Assembly (NCBI GenBank): GCA_963758025.1 | Contig: CAVWUA010000016.1 | Coordinates: 310,001-374,000 of the forward strand | From: CAVWUA01 sp963758025 | Lineage (GTDB): Bacteria > Planctomycetota > Planctomycetia > Isosphaerales > Isosphaeraceae | DNA: 64,000 bases | Direction: 5' to 3' | In this document: in pieces, positions 18,371-27,718 of the stretch | How positions within the stretch are numbered: position 1 is the stretch's first letter | Layout: each line of letters opens with the position of its first letter | Position numbers and translations under genes: made by a program | Notes under the pieces: generated by a model | The model's database searches: none | What the model saw: the letters and a program-made list of their open reading frames with translations, nothing else | Told to the model about the DNA's origin: nothing

Positions 18371-20018
18371 TCAGACCTGGAACACACCGACAGAGAATCC
18401 GTTCTCCGCTCGCGTTCTTGTCGCCACATCGAGAGCCAGGATCAAGGTCTCCCGCGTCTCGGCCGGGTCAAGAATCGCGTCGATCCAGCCGCGCGCGGCG
18501 GCGTAGCGGATATCGGTCTCCCGATCGTAACGCTGACGAAGCTCCGCCGCCATCGCCGACATCCGGGCGTCGTCGATCGGTTCCCCCTGACGCTTGAGCG
18601 CCGAGACCTGGATGTCGAGCATCGTCCGCGCTGCCTGCGGGCCGCCCATCACGGCGTAGCGGGCGCCGGGCCAGGCGAAGACGAAGCGGGGATCGAACGC
18701 CTTGCCGCAGAGGGCGTAATGCCCCGCGCCGAAGGAGTGGCCGACGATCAGAGTGAGCTTCGGCACGATGCTGTTGCTCACGGCGTTGACCAGCTTTGCC
18801 CCGCTTCGGATGATGCCCGACCGCTCGGCGTCGCGGCCAACGTCGAACCCGTTCACATCCTGAATGAATAGCAAGGGGACGCCCGCCTGGTTGCACTCCA
18901 GGACGAACCGCGCGGCCTTGTCGGCGCTGTCGGCATAGACGACCCCGCCGAACTGGAACGGCCCGCCGCCGCTAGGTCGGAACCGCAGGCGCTGGTTGGC
19001 GACGACGCCGAGCGCATGGCCGCCCATCCGTCCGAAGCCGCAGACGAGCGTCTGGCCGAAGTCCGCGCGATACTCGTCGAAACGGCCGCCGTCGAGCAGG
19101 GCAGCCAGGACGTCGCGCATGTCGTACTGGGCCGAGGGGTCGGTCTGGACGATCTCGTACAGGTCGTCCGCCGGACGAGAGGGGGGATCGAGGGCGAGCC
19201 CTTCGTGGGCCGCTCGGGGATCGGGGGGCAGGAGGGCAACCAGCCGCCGCAGGCGGCGTAGGCAGGCGTCGTCATCGGGTTCGTGGTAGTCGACAGTGCC
19301 GCTGACGGTCGCGTGCATCGTCGCGCCGCCGAGTTCCTCGTGCGAGACATCCTGACCGATCGCCGCCTTGACCAGGGCCGGGCCGGCGAGGTAGAGGCCC
19401 GAGCCTTCGGTCATCAGGACGGTATCGCAAAGGACGGGCAGGTAAGCTCCTCCCGCGACGCAGTTGCCCATGATCGCGGCGAGTTGCGGGATGCCCGCCG
19501 CCGAGAGCACGGCATTGTTGCGGAAGATCCGGCCGAAGTCATCCTCGTCCGGGAAGACCTCATCCTGCAAGGGGAGGAAGACGCCGGAGGAATCGACGAG
19601 ATAGACCAGAGGCAGACGGTTCTCCCCGGCGATCCGCTGGGCGCGGAGGACCTTCTTGATCGTCATCGGGAAGAACGCCCCGGCCTTGACCGTGGCGTCG
19701 TTGGCGATGACCATCACGCGGCGGTCTTCGACCCGGCCGATTCCCGTGACGACCCCCGCTGACGGCGCACCGCCCCAGGGCTCGTACATACTCTGGGCCG
19801 CCCAGAGGCCGACCTCGAGCCAGGGGCGCGCCGGGATCGATCAGGGTGGCGATCCGCTCGCGGGCGGTCTTGCGTCCCTTGGCGTGCTGTCGCTCGATCG
19901 CCTCGGCGCCGCCGCCTTGCCGGAGGATTTCCGCCTCGGCAGCCATCTGGGCAGAGAGTTCGCGCAGGTTGATCTCGGGATGCTGTCGGCGGTCGCCTTG
20001 CGGTGCATGGGTCGTCAC
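18371..20018 (-). CDS. Acyl-CoA carboxylase carboxyltransferase (beta) subunit (frameshifted)
   Basis: This is a biotin-dependent carboxyltransferase subunit of about 549 residues, of the methylcrotonyl-/propionyl-/geranyl-CoA carboxylase type. The GTG at 20018 follows GGAG. The N-terminus has the usual ARERIATLIDPG. A single extra C near 19810 breaks the frame; removing it gives IDPGAPWLEVGLWAAQSMYEPWGG. Downstream motifs include MGNCVAGGAYLPVL, FIQDVNGFDVG and IVGHSFGAGHYALCG. AtuA neighbours favour a methylcrotonyl- or geranyl-type substrate. The matching biotin carboxylase/biotin carrier subunit and an acyl-CoA dehydrogenase are not in this window, so the alpha subunit must be encoded elsewhere. 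Confidence 0.87.
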
Positions 20019-20040
20019 GGGCAGACGCTCTCCGGTAAGC

Positions 20041-20894
20041 TCATCGCGGCTGCGGCTCGGCCGGTCTCGATGTCTCGCTCTCATCCGGCCGGGGCTTGTC
20101 CTGATCCCGGGCGCGGGCACCGCCTCGGTACACGTGGTCGAGGAACACGGAGGCGGCGGAATCGACACGCTGGAGTTGCTCCGACGAACAAAAGTACGGT
20201 TCCTTGTCGAAGTACACCTGCGTCAGTTCGGCGAAGAACTCGTCTTCGCTCTCGACCGCGTATTTCTTTCCGAACAGCTTCCGGCGCATCGCGTCCTGGT
20301 AGATCTGGGTCCACTCGGCTTGCTCCTTCGCCGTCAGGCCGAGCCGGTGAATCGCATGACCCAGCTCATGATGCAGTGTGCTCTGCCCATTCGGCAAAAG
20401 CCCCAGAACATTTTCCTCGGAGATCACAACCTGCGGACGGATCCGAAAGACGATCAACGCTGAAGAGCCCGCGCAACTCCTCGTAACGCCGGCCATCTCG
20501 ATACCGTTGCCCGACAAAGAGACGGTACTCCGGCAGGTCGGTCAGGCGGCCCTTCTCAGGGATGATGAGGATCTCCAGGCGAGATTTCGCCACGGCGTCG
20601 CGCACCGGCGGGTCTGCGTCCTGGAGCACCGAGGCGACGATCTTGCCCGCTTCCCAGACCGCCGCGGGCCGGACGACGTGCGGGGCCTTGATGACGATCA
20701 TGTTGTCGCCGAGCTTCACGCCCAGCCGCCGAGTATAGTAGCTCCTGGCTTGTTTCGCGCTCTCGTCCGTCTCCTGGGGCCGGACGTGGACGCCCGGGGA
20801 CCTGTTCCGGCTCCTCTTGTCCGATGGACGCTCCCGTGAGGCAGATCAGGCAAAGACAAGTCGAGCACAGGAGTGTTACGACGGGTTGTCGCAT
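20041..20894 (-). CDS. Secreted HEXXH metallopeptidase-like protein (frameshifted)
   Basis: The start is the ATG at 20894, preceded by AAGGAG nine bases upstream, the clearest ribosome site in this part. A lipoprotein-like or secretory signal follows (LLCSTCLCLICLTGASIG). The body carries LHHELGHAIHRLGL, a zinc HEXXH motif near residue 200, followed by ESEDEFFAELTQVYF, which could supply the third ligand. Two frame changes are needed, near 20797 and near 20467; the intermediate segments (SAKQARSYYTRRLGVKLGDN and ISEENVLGLLPNGQ) read well once corrected. No precise family is recognised; it resembles planctomycete secreted metalloproteases. Its signal-peptide start is read through in frame from the thiolase gene. 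Confidence 0.6.
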
Positions 20895-20926
20895 CGGATC
20901 CACTCTCCTTTTTCGAGAGGATCGTC

Positions 20927-22103
20927 TCAAGGGCCGCTCGACGATCATGGCCACCGCGTTCCCGCCGCCGAGGCAAAGGGCCGCGAGGCCGCGCCGGGCA
21001 TTGCGCTGCTGCAGGGCATGAAGCAACGTCACCAGGACCCGCGCTCCACTGGCGCCGATCGGGTGGCCCAGGGCGATCGCGCCGCCGTGGATGTTGACCC
21101 GCGATGCGTCGAGTTCCAGCCCCCGCAGGCAGCCGAGCATCTGCGCGGCGAAGGCCTCGTTGATCTCGAACAGGTCGATCTGGTCGGTGGTCAGGTTAGC
21201 CTTCCGCAGGGCGTTCTTCACTGCGCCGATCGGGGCAAGGAACAGGTCGCGGGGATCGAGGCCGGAGGTGGCCGTGGCGACGATCCGCGCCAGGGGAGCT
21301 TTGCCCAGGTCCCTGGCGCGCTTCTCGGAGGCGACGACGACCATCGCCGCGCCATCGCTGAGGGTCGAGGCGTTGCCGGCGGTGACGATCCCATCGGGCT
21401 GGAACGCGGGGGAGAGCTTCGCCAGCCCTTCGGCGGTCGTCTCGGGGCGCGGTCCCTCGTCCTCGTTGATGACCGTCTCCCCCTTTCTGCCACGGATCGT
21501 CACCGGCACGATCTCGTCGGCGAAGGCCCCTTGTTGCTGTGCGGCGACCGCCCGGCGCTGGCTTTCCAGGGCGAAGGCGTCGAGGTCGGCGCGGGAGAGG
21601 CCCACCTGCTCGGCGGTATGCTCGGCGGCCATGCCCATCGGCCAGCCCTCGGTCGAGCAGGTCAGGCCGTCGTGGAGCATGTGGTCGATCAAGGTGCCGT
21701 CGCCGAGCTTCCAGCCGGAACGCCCCCCTTTCAAGAGGTGCGGGGCATTGCTCATGCTCTCGGTGCCACCGGCCAGGATCAACCGGGCGTCTCCCGCGCG
21801 GATCGCGGCATCGGCGAGCATGACCGCCCGGAGGCCGGAGCCGCAGACCATGTTGACCGTCAAGGCACTCGAACTGGCCGGCACGCCCGCTTTCAGTGCG
21901 ACCTGACGCGCCGGGGCCTGACCCAGCCCGGCGGTCAGGACATTGCCGAGGATCGTCTCCTCGACCTCGGCCGGGTCCACCCCGGCCCGCTGGAGGGCCT
22001 CACGGGCGGCCAAGGCCCCCAGTTCGATCGCCGACAGGCCGGCAAGTCCGCCCAGATAACGGCCGATCGGCGTGCGGCACGCGGACAGGATGACGGACGC
22101 CAT
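20927..22103 (-). CDS. Acetyl-CoA acetyltransferase (thiolase II)
   Basis: A thiolase of about 392 residues that would carry out reversible Claisen condensation or thiolysis of 3-ketoacyl-CoA. The ATG at 22103 has AGGAG 8-10 bases upstream. The nucleophilic cysteine lies in NMVCGSGLRAV near residue 88, the histidine in GGAIALGHPIGASGAR, and the second cysteine in ALCLGGGNAVAMIVE. As written, the frame has no stop and continues into the next gene. Allowing one shift just after the conserved AMIVERP gives a TGA at 20927 and the normal family length. It closes the acyl-CoA catabolic run, plausibly splitting the final acetoacetyl-CoA. Confidence 0.87.
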
Positions 22104-22160
22104 GAGCACGCTCCTGGGCGTTGGCGGATGCAGTCAACCGGAAGCTGCCCCGGCGCGATT

Positions 22161-22487
22161 CTATGCGGCGCCTTCGGACGGGTCAACGAGTTGCGCCGGT
22201 CGGTCGATCATCCCGGAGGCAATCAGAGCCTGGATGTGCTTGCAGCCGGCCGGGTCGATGCCGTCGCGGCGGAAGATGAAGTCGGGACAGTCACACTCCG
22301 GTCCGTGCGCCGTTTCCACCACGTCGTAGATGGTTCCGTCCGGCTTGCGCAGCCGGAACGCCCTGTGCGCGATCAGGGGGTCGCACGGCAAGGGACGGAC
22401 CTGGTAGAGCATCGGATCGATCGCCAGCACCAGACACACCGGCCGCGCCGGTGTCCCTGAGCGTCGGTTGCGTGTTGTCAGCGTCAT
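22161..22487 (-). CDS. Small SWIM-type zinc-finger protein
   Basis: A 108-residue protein with one recognisable motif: CDCPDFIFRRDG...CKHIQAL near residues 65-88, the CXC...CXH arrangement of a SWIM zinc finger. The preceding segment (AFRLRKPDGTIYDVVETAHG) is a beta hairpin that presents the motif. SWIM domains bind nucleic acid or protein. Proteins of this size, consisting of nearly only the motif, recur in planctomycetes but have no assigned role. It is divergent from the histidine-kinase gene and shares a promoter region of about 300 bases with it. Confidence 0.68.
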   Translation of the reverse strand: MTLTTRNRRSGTPARPVCLVLAIDPMLYQVRPLPCDPLIAHRAFRLRKPDGTIYDVVETAHGPECDCPDFIFRRDGIDPAGCKHIQALIASGMIDRPAQLVDPSEGAA

Positions 22488-22783
22488 GGGAGAGAACCAT
22501 CGATTTCGCGGGAGAAACTAAACATGCGCCCACGAGGAATTGTAGGTGCGCCGGCCCTGCGGTTCAAGTGGCGTAAACCTCGACAAGTTCAGCTACTTGG
22601 GGTGTATTTTGGATGTCCGTCGCGGGAGGTCCGGGGCATGTCTCGGCAGGGATTTCCGGGCGACTTTGTCCTGAATCGCCGCGGGCTTTTATCGTGCATT
22701 TTGCAGCGAGATTCTCTAAAGTCGAATAGAATCATTAGGTGCCCAGCCCGGCGAAACCTGTATGGGGAGAAGGGGAACGAATC

Positions 22784-25648
22784 GTGCAGGGAGAATCGGG
22801 GCCGTCGTCCCCGGTCGTAGGGAAGGGGAGTGCTACGGACTTGGATTACCGCCTCTTGCTCGATGTGCTGGCCGATGCGGTGATCGTGGCGAATCGATCG
22901 CAGCACATCGTCTATGCCAATGCCGCGGCCGAGGCGTTGCTGGGCTGGTCCGACGGGGCGCTCCTCGATCAGCCGTTGTCGGCCGTGATGCCGCGTCTCG
23001 CGATCACGGAAATCGAAGCCAGATCCACGACCCCCATCCGAACCATCGCGCGGCAACGCGACGGCTCGGAACGGGAGGTTGAGCTGAAGCGAAGTTGCCT
23101 TCCCGGCGAGGATGACCGCCCGCTGTACGTGCTCGCGCTGGCGGATCTGCGCGAGCGGCAGGAGCTGGAGCGGCATCGCCATCTGGCCTTCTACCTGCGG
23201 GCCACGGCTGACGCGGCGTCTCGCATCCACTCAAGGCTCGGTCTGGAGTCGCTGCTGGAGACGGTCGTCCGGATGCTCGTCGAGGACTTCGAGGCGATCC
23301 TGGCCCGGGTCTGGCTGTTCGATCCGTCGACCCAGTCTCTGGTCTTCCGCGCTGGCGGCGGTCCGCGCGATGCCGAACTGCCGGTTCCCGACGGGGGCCG
23401 GATCTACCTGCCTGAATCGCGGCTGAAGATTGCCGAGGCGGTGCAGAAGCGCAGTCCGATCGTCTGGAGCGGTCAGGACGAGCCCCAGGATAACGATCTC
23501 TCCGCCAAGGTCCCCGCGATGGCCGCGTTTCCGCTGCTCTGCGCGGGGGAACTTCTCGGCGTGATCGTCTATCAAGGGGGCGAGCCGATCTCCGAGGAGG
23601 TCGTTGCCGCCCTGGCGGCCTTTGCCGCGATTGTCGGGGCGGCCCTGAACGACCTCCAGTTGGTCCACCGCTCGCAGGCCGCGCAGGCCGATGCCGAGGA
23701 TCAGAGGCGGAAGTTGCAGACGATCCTCGACGTGTTGCCAGCCGGAGTGATCCTGGTCGAGGGGCCTGAGGGGCGCCTGACCCTGGTCAACCCGATGTGT
23801 GAACAGATTGCTGGCGAGGCGGTCCCTTGCGGTTCGCTGGAGGAGTTCCGGCAGACGTTCACGCTCTATCGCCAGGACGGACGACCGTTCGAGGAGCAGG
23901 ATCGGCCCCTCTGGCGGACGATTCATCGGGGTGAGCGGGTCCGGGAGACGCTCCGCTACATTCGCCGGGACGGTCGGGAGATGATTCTGGAAGTGGCCAC
24001 CGCCCCCTTTCCGGGACCGAAGGGCGGGGCCGTCACCACCTTCCGCGACGTGACCGACCGCATCCGTCTGGAATCGGAGCTGGCCGAGCGGGCCGCGCAG
24101 TTCAAGGCCCTGCTGGATCACCTGCCGGTCGGCGTGGCGTATTTCGAGGCAAGGGGCCAGGGGATCGTCTGCGGCGCCGCCAATGGACCGGCTCGCCGCA
24201 TCCTCGGGCGGAGCCGCGCGGCGATCAATGATGCGACGGCGGACGACCTGTTCGCGACGGTTCCCGAGCTTCGGGACGCCCTGGCTCGCTGTTTCCGGGA
24301 TCGCACGCCCCATTTCCAGCAGGCCGCTCCCTGGGCCGACTCCGCCGCCTCGACCGAGCTGCGCTACCTCGACTGGCGGTTCGAGCCGTTGCCCTCGGTG
24401 GTCGGCAAGGCTCCGGGGGTCCTGGCCCTGATCGTCGATGTCACCAGCCGCAAACTGGCTGAGGATCAGTTGCAGAAGGCGAAGGAAGCGGCCGAGCGCG
24501 GCTCGAAAGCGAAGACGCAGTTCCTCTCGGCCGTCAGCCACGACCTGCGCACGCCGGTCAACGCCCTGAGTCTCCAGGCGGAATTGCTCGGCCGAATCAT
24601 CGAGGAGTACCCCGATCCCGAGGGGGAGCTGGCGTCGCTCGCTCAGGACATTCACCAGGCGGCCTCGAACCTGATCGAGCTGGTCAACGACCTGCTGGAC
24701 CTGACCCGATTCGACTCCGGCGACGTGGATTATCACCCGAGCGACTTCGCGCTGGAGCCCTGGATGGTGCGGACGCTTGGCCCGATCCAGTCCGCCGCGC
24801 GGACCAAGGGGCTGGAGTTCCGCTGGAAGGTCGATCTGCCCGGCCGGGTCGTGCGGGCCGATCCGGTGAAGCTGAGCCGGGTGCTGGTGAACCTCGTGGG
24901 CAACGCGGTGAAGTTCACGGACAGCGGCCTGGTGGAAATCACCGCGGGCGCGGATGCCGAGGGGCGGTTCCGGCTCTCCGTGCGCGATACCGGATCGGGC
25001 ATCCCCGAGGACCAGCTCGAACGAATCTTCGATGAGTTCGCCCAGTTGCGCAACCCCGAGCGCGACCGCACCAAGGGGACCGGCCTGGGCCTGGCCATTT
25101 GCCGGCGGTTGGTGCATGGTTGCGGTGGCCAGTTGCTCGTCAAGAGCCAGATCGGTGAAGGGAGCACGTTCACCGCGCTCTATCCGAAGGACCACCTGCT
25201 GCCCGTCGCGCCGCCGCCCCTGGCCAAGCCGCCGTCGTCGGAGATTCCCACCAGGCACGCCAGGTTCTGGGGAAAGATCCTGCTGGTTGAGGATGACCCG
25301 TACAGCCGTCGCACGCTCTCCCGGCTGATGGAGCGAACCGGTTACACGGTCGAGACCGTCGCCAGTGGTCCGGCGGCCCTGGAGGCTGTCGAGCGCGAAC
25401 GACCCGCCCTGATTCTCCTGGACCTGATGCTTCCCGGCATGGACGGCGCCGAGGTCTTGCGACGCCTGCGGATGCGGTATTCGCTGGCGGAACTGCCGGT
25501 CGTCGTGCTCTCGGGCGACATCCTCAGCGGACGGTCTTCGGTCCTGGTCGCCCTGGACGTGAATGGCATTCTGGCCAAGCCGGTCGATTTCGACGAACTG
25601 CTGGCGGTCATCGCGCGGCACGTCCGCCCGGCTCCGGCGGCGAGTTGA
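22784..25648 (+). CDS. Hybrid sensor histidine kinase (PAS-GAF-PAS-PAS-HisKA-HATPase-REC)
   Basis: A soluble hybrid kinase of about 954 residues; no membrane helix is seen. I prefer the GTG at 22784 because GGGGAGAAGGGG lies just upstream; an earlier GTG at 22739 has no such site. Order: PAS (about 25-120), GAF (about 145-285), two PAS domains (about 305-565), HisKA with phospho-acceptor histidine in SHDLRTPVNAL near residue 586, HATPase_c with N box NLVGNAVKFT and G boxes DTGSGIP and KGTGLGLAI, and a C-terminal receiver with phospho-acceptor aspartate in LLDLMLPGMDG near residue 880. The lack of an output domain implies phosphotransfer to a partner encoded elsewhere. The signal sensed is unknown. 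Confidence 0.9.
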   Translation: MQGESGPSSPVVGKGSATDLDYRLLLDVLADAVIVANRSQHIVYANAAAEALLGWSDGALLDQPLSAVMPRLAITEIEARSTTPIRTIARQRDGSEREVELKRSCLPGEDDRPLYVLALADLRERQELERHRHLAFYLRATADAASRIHSRLGLESLLETVVRMLVEDFEAILARVWLFDPSTQSLVFRAGGGPRDAELPVPDGGRIYLPESRLKIAEAVQKRSPIVWSGQDEPQDNDLSAKVPAMAAFPLLCAGELLGVIVYQGGEPISEEVVAALAAFAAIVGAALNDLQLVHRSQAAQADAEDQRRKLQTILDVLPAGVILVEGPEGRLTLVNPMCEQIAGEAVPCGSLEEFRQTFTLYRQDGRPFEEQDRPLWRTIHRGERVRETLRYIRRDGREMILEVATAPFPGPKGGAVTTFRDVTDRIRLESELAERAAQFKALLDHLPVGVAYFEARGQGIVCGAANGPARRILGRSRAAINDATADDLFATVPELRDALARCFRDRTPHFQQAAPWADSAASTELRYLDWRFEPLPSVVGKAPGVLALIVDVTSRKLAEDQLQKAKEAAERGSKAKTQFLSAVSHDLRTPVNALSLQAELLGRIIEEYPDPEGELASLAQDIHQAASNLIELVNDLLDLTRFDSGDVDYHPSDFALEPWMVRTLGPIQSAARTKGLEFRWKVDLPGRVVRADPVKLSRVLVNLVGNAVKFTDSGLVEITAGADAEGRFRLSVRDTGSGIPEDQLERIFDEFAQLRNPERDRTKGTGLGLAICRRLVHGCGGQLLVKSQIGEGSTFTALYPKDHLLPVAPPPLAKPPSSEIPTRHARFWGKILLVEDDPYSRRTLSRLMERTGYTVETVASGPAALEAVERERPALILLDLMLPGMDGAEVLRRLRMRYSLAELPVVVLSGDILSGRSSVLVALDVNGILAKPVDFDELLAVIARHVRPAPAAS

Positions 25649-25841
25649 GCGGCCGTCGCTTCCCCAGATTCGCGAAAATCCGTGGATCCTCGCGGAACTT
25701 TTCCGCCTCCTCGGGTTTCAATCTCGAAGAGACAAAAAGGGCACGGCGAGCACGTTCCGATCGGACTCCGCGTGGTCCGTTGCGTGGCCGTATCCCTGGG
25801 GAGAGAGTTCACCACCACCCGTCAACGAAGGACATCGCCCT

Positions 25842-26628
25842 ATGCGAAACGCACGCGCCTTGGGAGTGAGCCTCGCCGTTCTGGCCCTGGCCGGGACCGC
25901 TCAGGCCCAGCAGCAGGAGCGCCGGTTCAACCCCGTCGCGACGATCATCCAGCTCGACGCCAACGGTGACCAGACGATCGAGCGCGACGAGGTGCCTGAA
26001 TCCGGTCGCGACGCCTTCGAGACCCTGCTCAAGGCGGGCGACGAGAACAAGAACGGCAAGCTGGAGCAGCAGGAGATTCGTGGCCTGCTTCAGAAGCTGC
26101 AGGCGGAAGGCAACCGAGGCGCGGAGCGGTTCAAGGCGATGGACAAGGACGAGGACGGCAAGATCAGCAAGGAGGAGTTCGAAGGCCCCGCGCCCCTCTT
26201 CGGCCGCCTGGACGCGGATAACGACGGTTTCATCACCAGGGAGGAAGGGGCCCGGTTCGCCCTGGCCAACCGTCCCGAGGCTGCCGGGATGGACCGGTTC
26301 AAGGCGATGGACAAGGATGGCGACGGCAAGGTCAGCAAGGAGGAGTTCCCCGGTCGGGCGCCACTTTTCGACCGGCTCGACACGAACAAGGACGGCTTCA
26401 TCCAGCCTGGCGAGATGCCGGGCGCACTCGGGCACTGGCCGGCCCGCGCCGGAGGCACCCGAGCGGCAGCGACGGCTGCGGGCGATGGACAAGGACGGGG
26501 ATGGCAAGATCAGCAAGGAAGAGTTCCAGGGACCTCCCGCCCTCTTCGACCGGCTCGACACGAACAAGGACGGCGTCCTCTCCCCCGAGGATCGACCCGC
26601 AGGCCGACCGGCCCCCGAGAACAACTGA
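25842..26628 (+). CDS. Secreted EF-hand protein with eight calcium loops (frameshifted)
   Basis: The ATG at 25842 has GAAGGA upstream and begins a signal peptide ending GTAQA-QQ. The mature protein is almost wholly EF-hands. Eight candidate 12-residue loops are visible, starting DANGDQT, DENKNGK, DKDEDGK, DADNDGF, DKDGDGK, DTNKDGF, DKDGDGK and DTNKDGV. Several are near-identical, suggesting internal duplication. The frame shifts near 26430-26450; correction joins the sixth loop to APEAPERQRRLRAMDKDGDG. Secreted EF-hand proteins are frequent in planctomycetes and are thought to bind extracellular calcium, perhaps for surface adhesion. A 12-bp hairpin terminator follows. Confidence 0.88.
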
Positions 26629-26657
26629 GCCACGTCCCGGACTGCGGAACAGAGACG

Positions 26658-26688
26658 CGCGGCCCCGTCGTCTGTGGACGGGGCCGCG
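26658..26688 (+). terminator. Rho-independent terminator after the EF-hand gene
   Basis: A perfect 12-bp GC-rich stem (CGCGGCCCCGTC and complement) with a 7-base loop is followed by TTCTTCGTTTCT. It lies 29 bases after the EF-hand stop codon. Confidence 0.8.
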
Positions 26689-26819
26689 TTCTTCGTTTCT
26701 CGGGGCATCGCGAGAACCCGTTCCGGGTGACGCGTGTCTGCCGGGTTACGTTCCAGGGGACCATTGCGGAACCTTTTTTTGGACGTCCCGTTCCCCTTTT
26801 GTGAAAAAGGAGCCGCGCA

Positions 26820-27615
26820 TTGAGGATCACCCAGGTCGATGCCTTCACCGATCGCCCCTTCGCGGGCAACCCGGCGGCGGTCTGCGTGCTGGAAGAGCCG
26901 GTGGACGACGGCTGGATGCAGGCCGTCGCGCGCGAGATGAACCTCTCGGAGACGGCCTTCCTTCTCCCCGAGGGGGACGGCCACCGCTTGCGATGGTTCA
27001 CCCCGGCGGTCGAGGTGGACCTCTGTGGCCATGCCACGCTCGCCGCCGCGCATGTCCTGTGGGAGGAGGGTCACCTGGCCCCCGATCGCCCCGCGCGGTT
27101 TCAGACCCGTAGCGGTGGGCTCGCCGCCTCACGAGCGGGGGACTGGATCGAGCTGGACTTTCCCAGCGAGCCCCCCGACGCCGGTGGACCCGCCCGACGG
27201 CCTGGCCGATGCGCTCGGCGTGGCTCCAATCTCCTGCAACCGGAACCGCATGGACCTGCTCGTCGAGGTCGCCTCCGAGGCGATCCTGCGCTCCTTGCGG
27301 CCCGACCAGGCCCGGCTCGCGGCGATCCCGACGCGGGGGTTCATCGTCACGAGCCGGTCGGAGACGCCCGGCGTCGATTTCGTCTCCCGCTTCTTCGCCC
27401 CGTCGGTGGGCGTCCCCGAGGACCCCGTCACCGGCTCGGCTCACTGTGCTCTGGGGCCGTTCTGGGGCGAGCGGCTCGGCCAGTCGGCGCTGGTGGGATA
27501 CCAGGCGTCCGAGCGGGGCGGGGTCGTCCGCGTGCGGCTGGCCGGGCCGAGGGTGATCCTGGCCGGACAGGCCGTGACGGTCCTTCGAGGGGACCTGCTG
27601 CACGGGCCGGCGTGA
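26820..27615 (+). CDS. PhzF family isomerase-like protein (frameshifted)
   Basis: A protein of about 264 residues of the PhzF (diaminopimelate-epimerase-fold) family. The TTG start has AAGGAG 8 bases upstream. The N-terminal signature VDAFTDRPFAGNPAAVCVL and NLSETAFLL contain the conserved catalytic glutamate (ETAF). FTPAVEVDLCGHATLAAAHVL and DPVTGSAHCALGPFW complete the two active-site halves. The frame changes near 27173 at a run of six C residues; correction joins LDFPSEPP to VDPPDGLADALGV. PhzF itself isomerises a phenazine precursor, but most family members, including this one, have unknown substrates. No phenazine genes are nearby. Confidence 0.87.
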
Positions 27616-27718
27616 CCGGGACGTCGCTTCCGGGAGATCGCCTTGCGGACGACGCGCCGGGGGGCCATCCTGTTAAAGGGAAAACCCAACCGACCGGATC
27701 AGCCCTGGAGCCTGTCCC

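Noticed and set aside
20817..22460. A 547-codon plus-strand open frame opposite the thiolase.
   Set aside because: The minus strand has all thiolase catalytic motifs; the plus frame shows no domain and spans several gene boundaries.
23231..25621. A 796-codon minus-strand frame opposite the histidine kinase.
   Set aside because: It mirrors the kinase codons, has no start site or family features, and is typical antisense of a high-GC gene.
27140..27200. Programmed frameshifting in the PhzF-like gene at a run of six C residues.
   Set aside because: Homologues of this family do not use frameshifting, there is no downstream pseudoknot candidate, and similar shifts occur throughout the window, so a sequence error is simpler.
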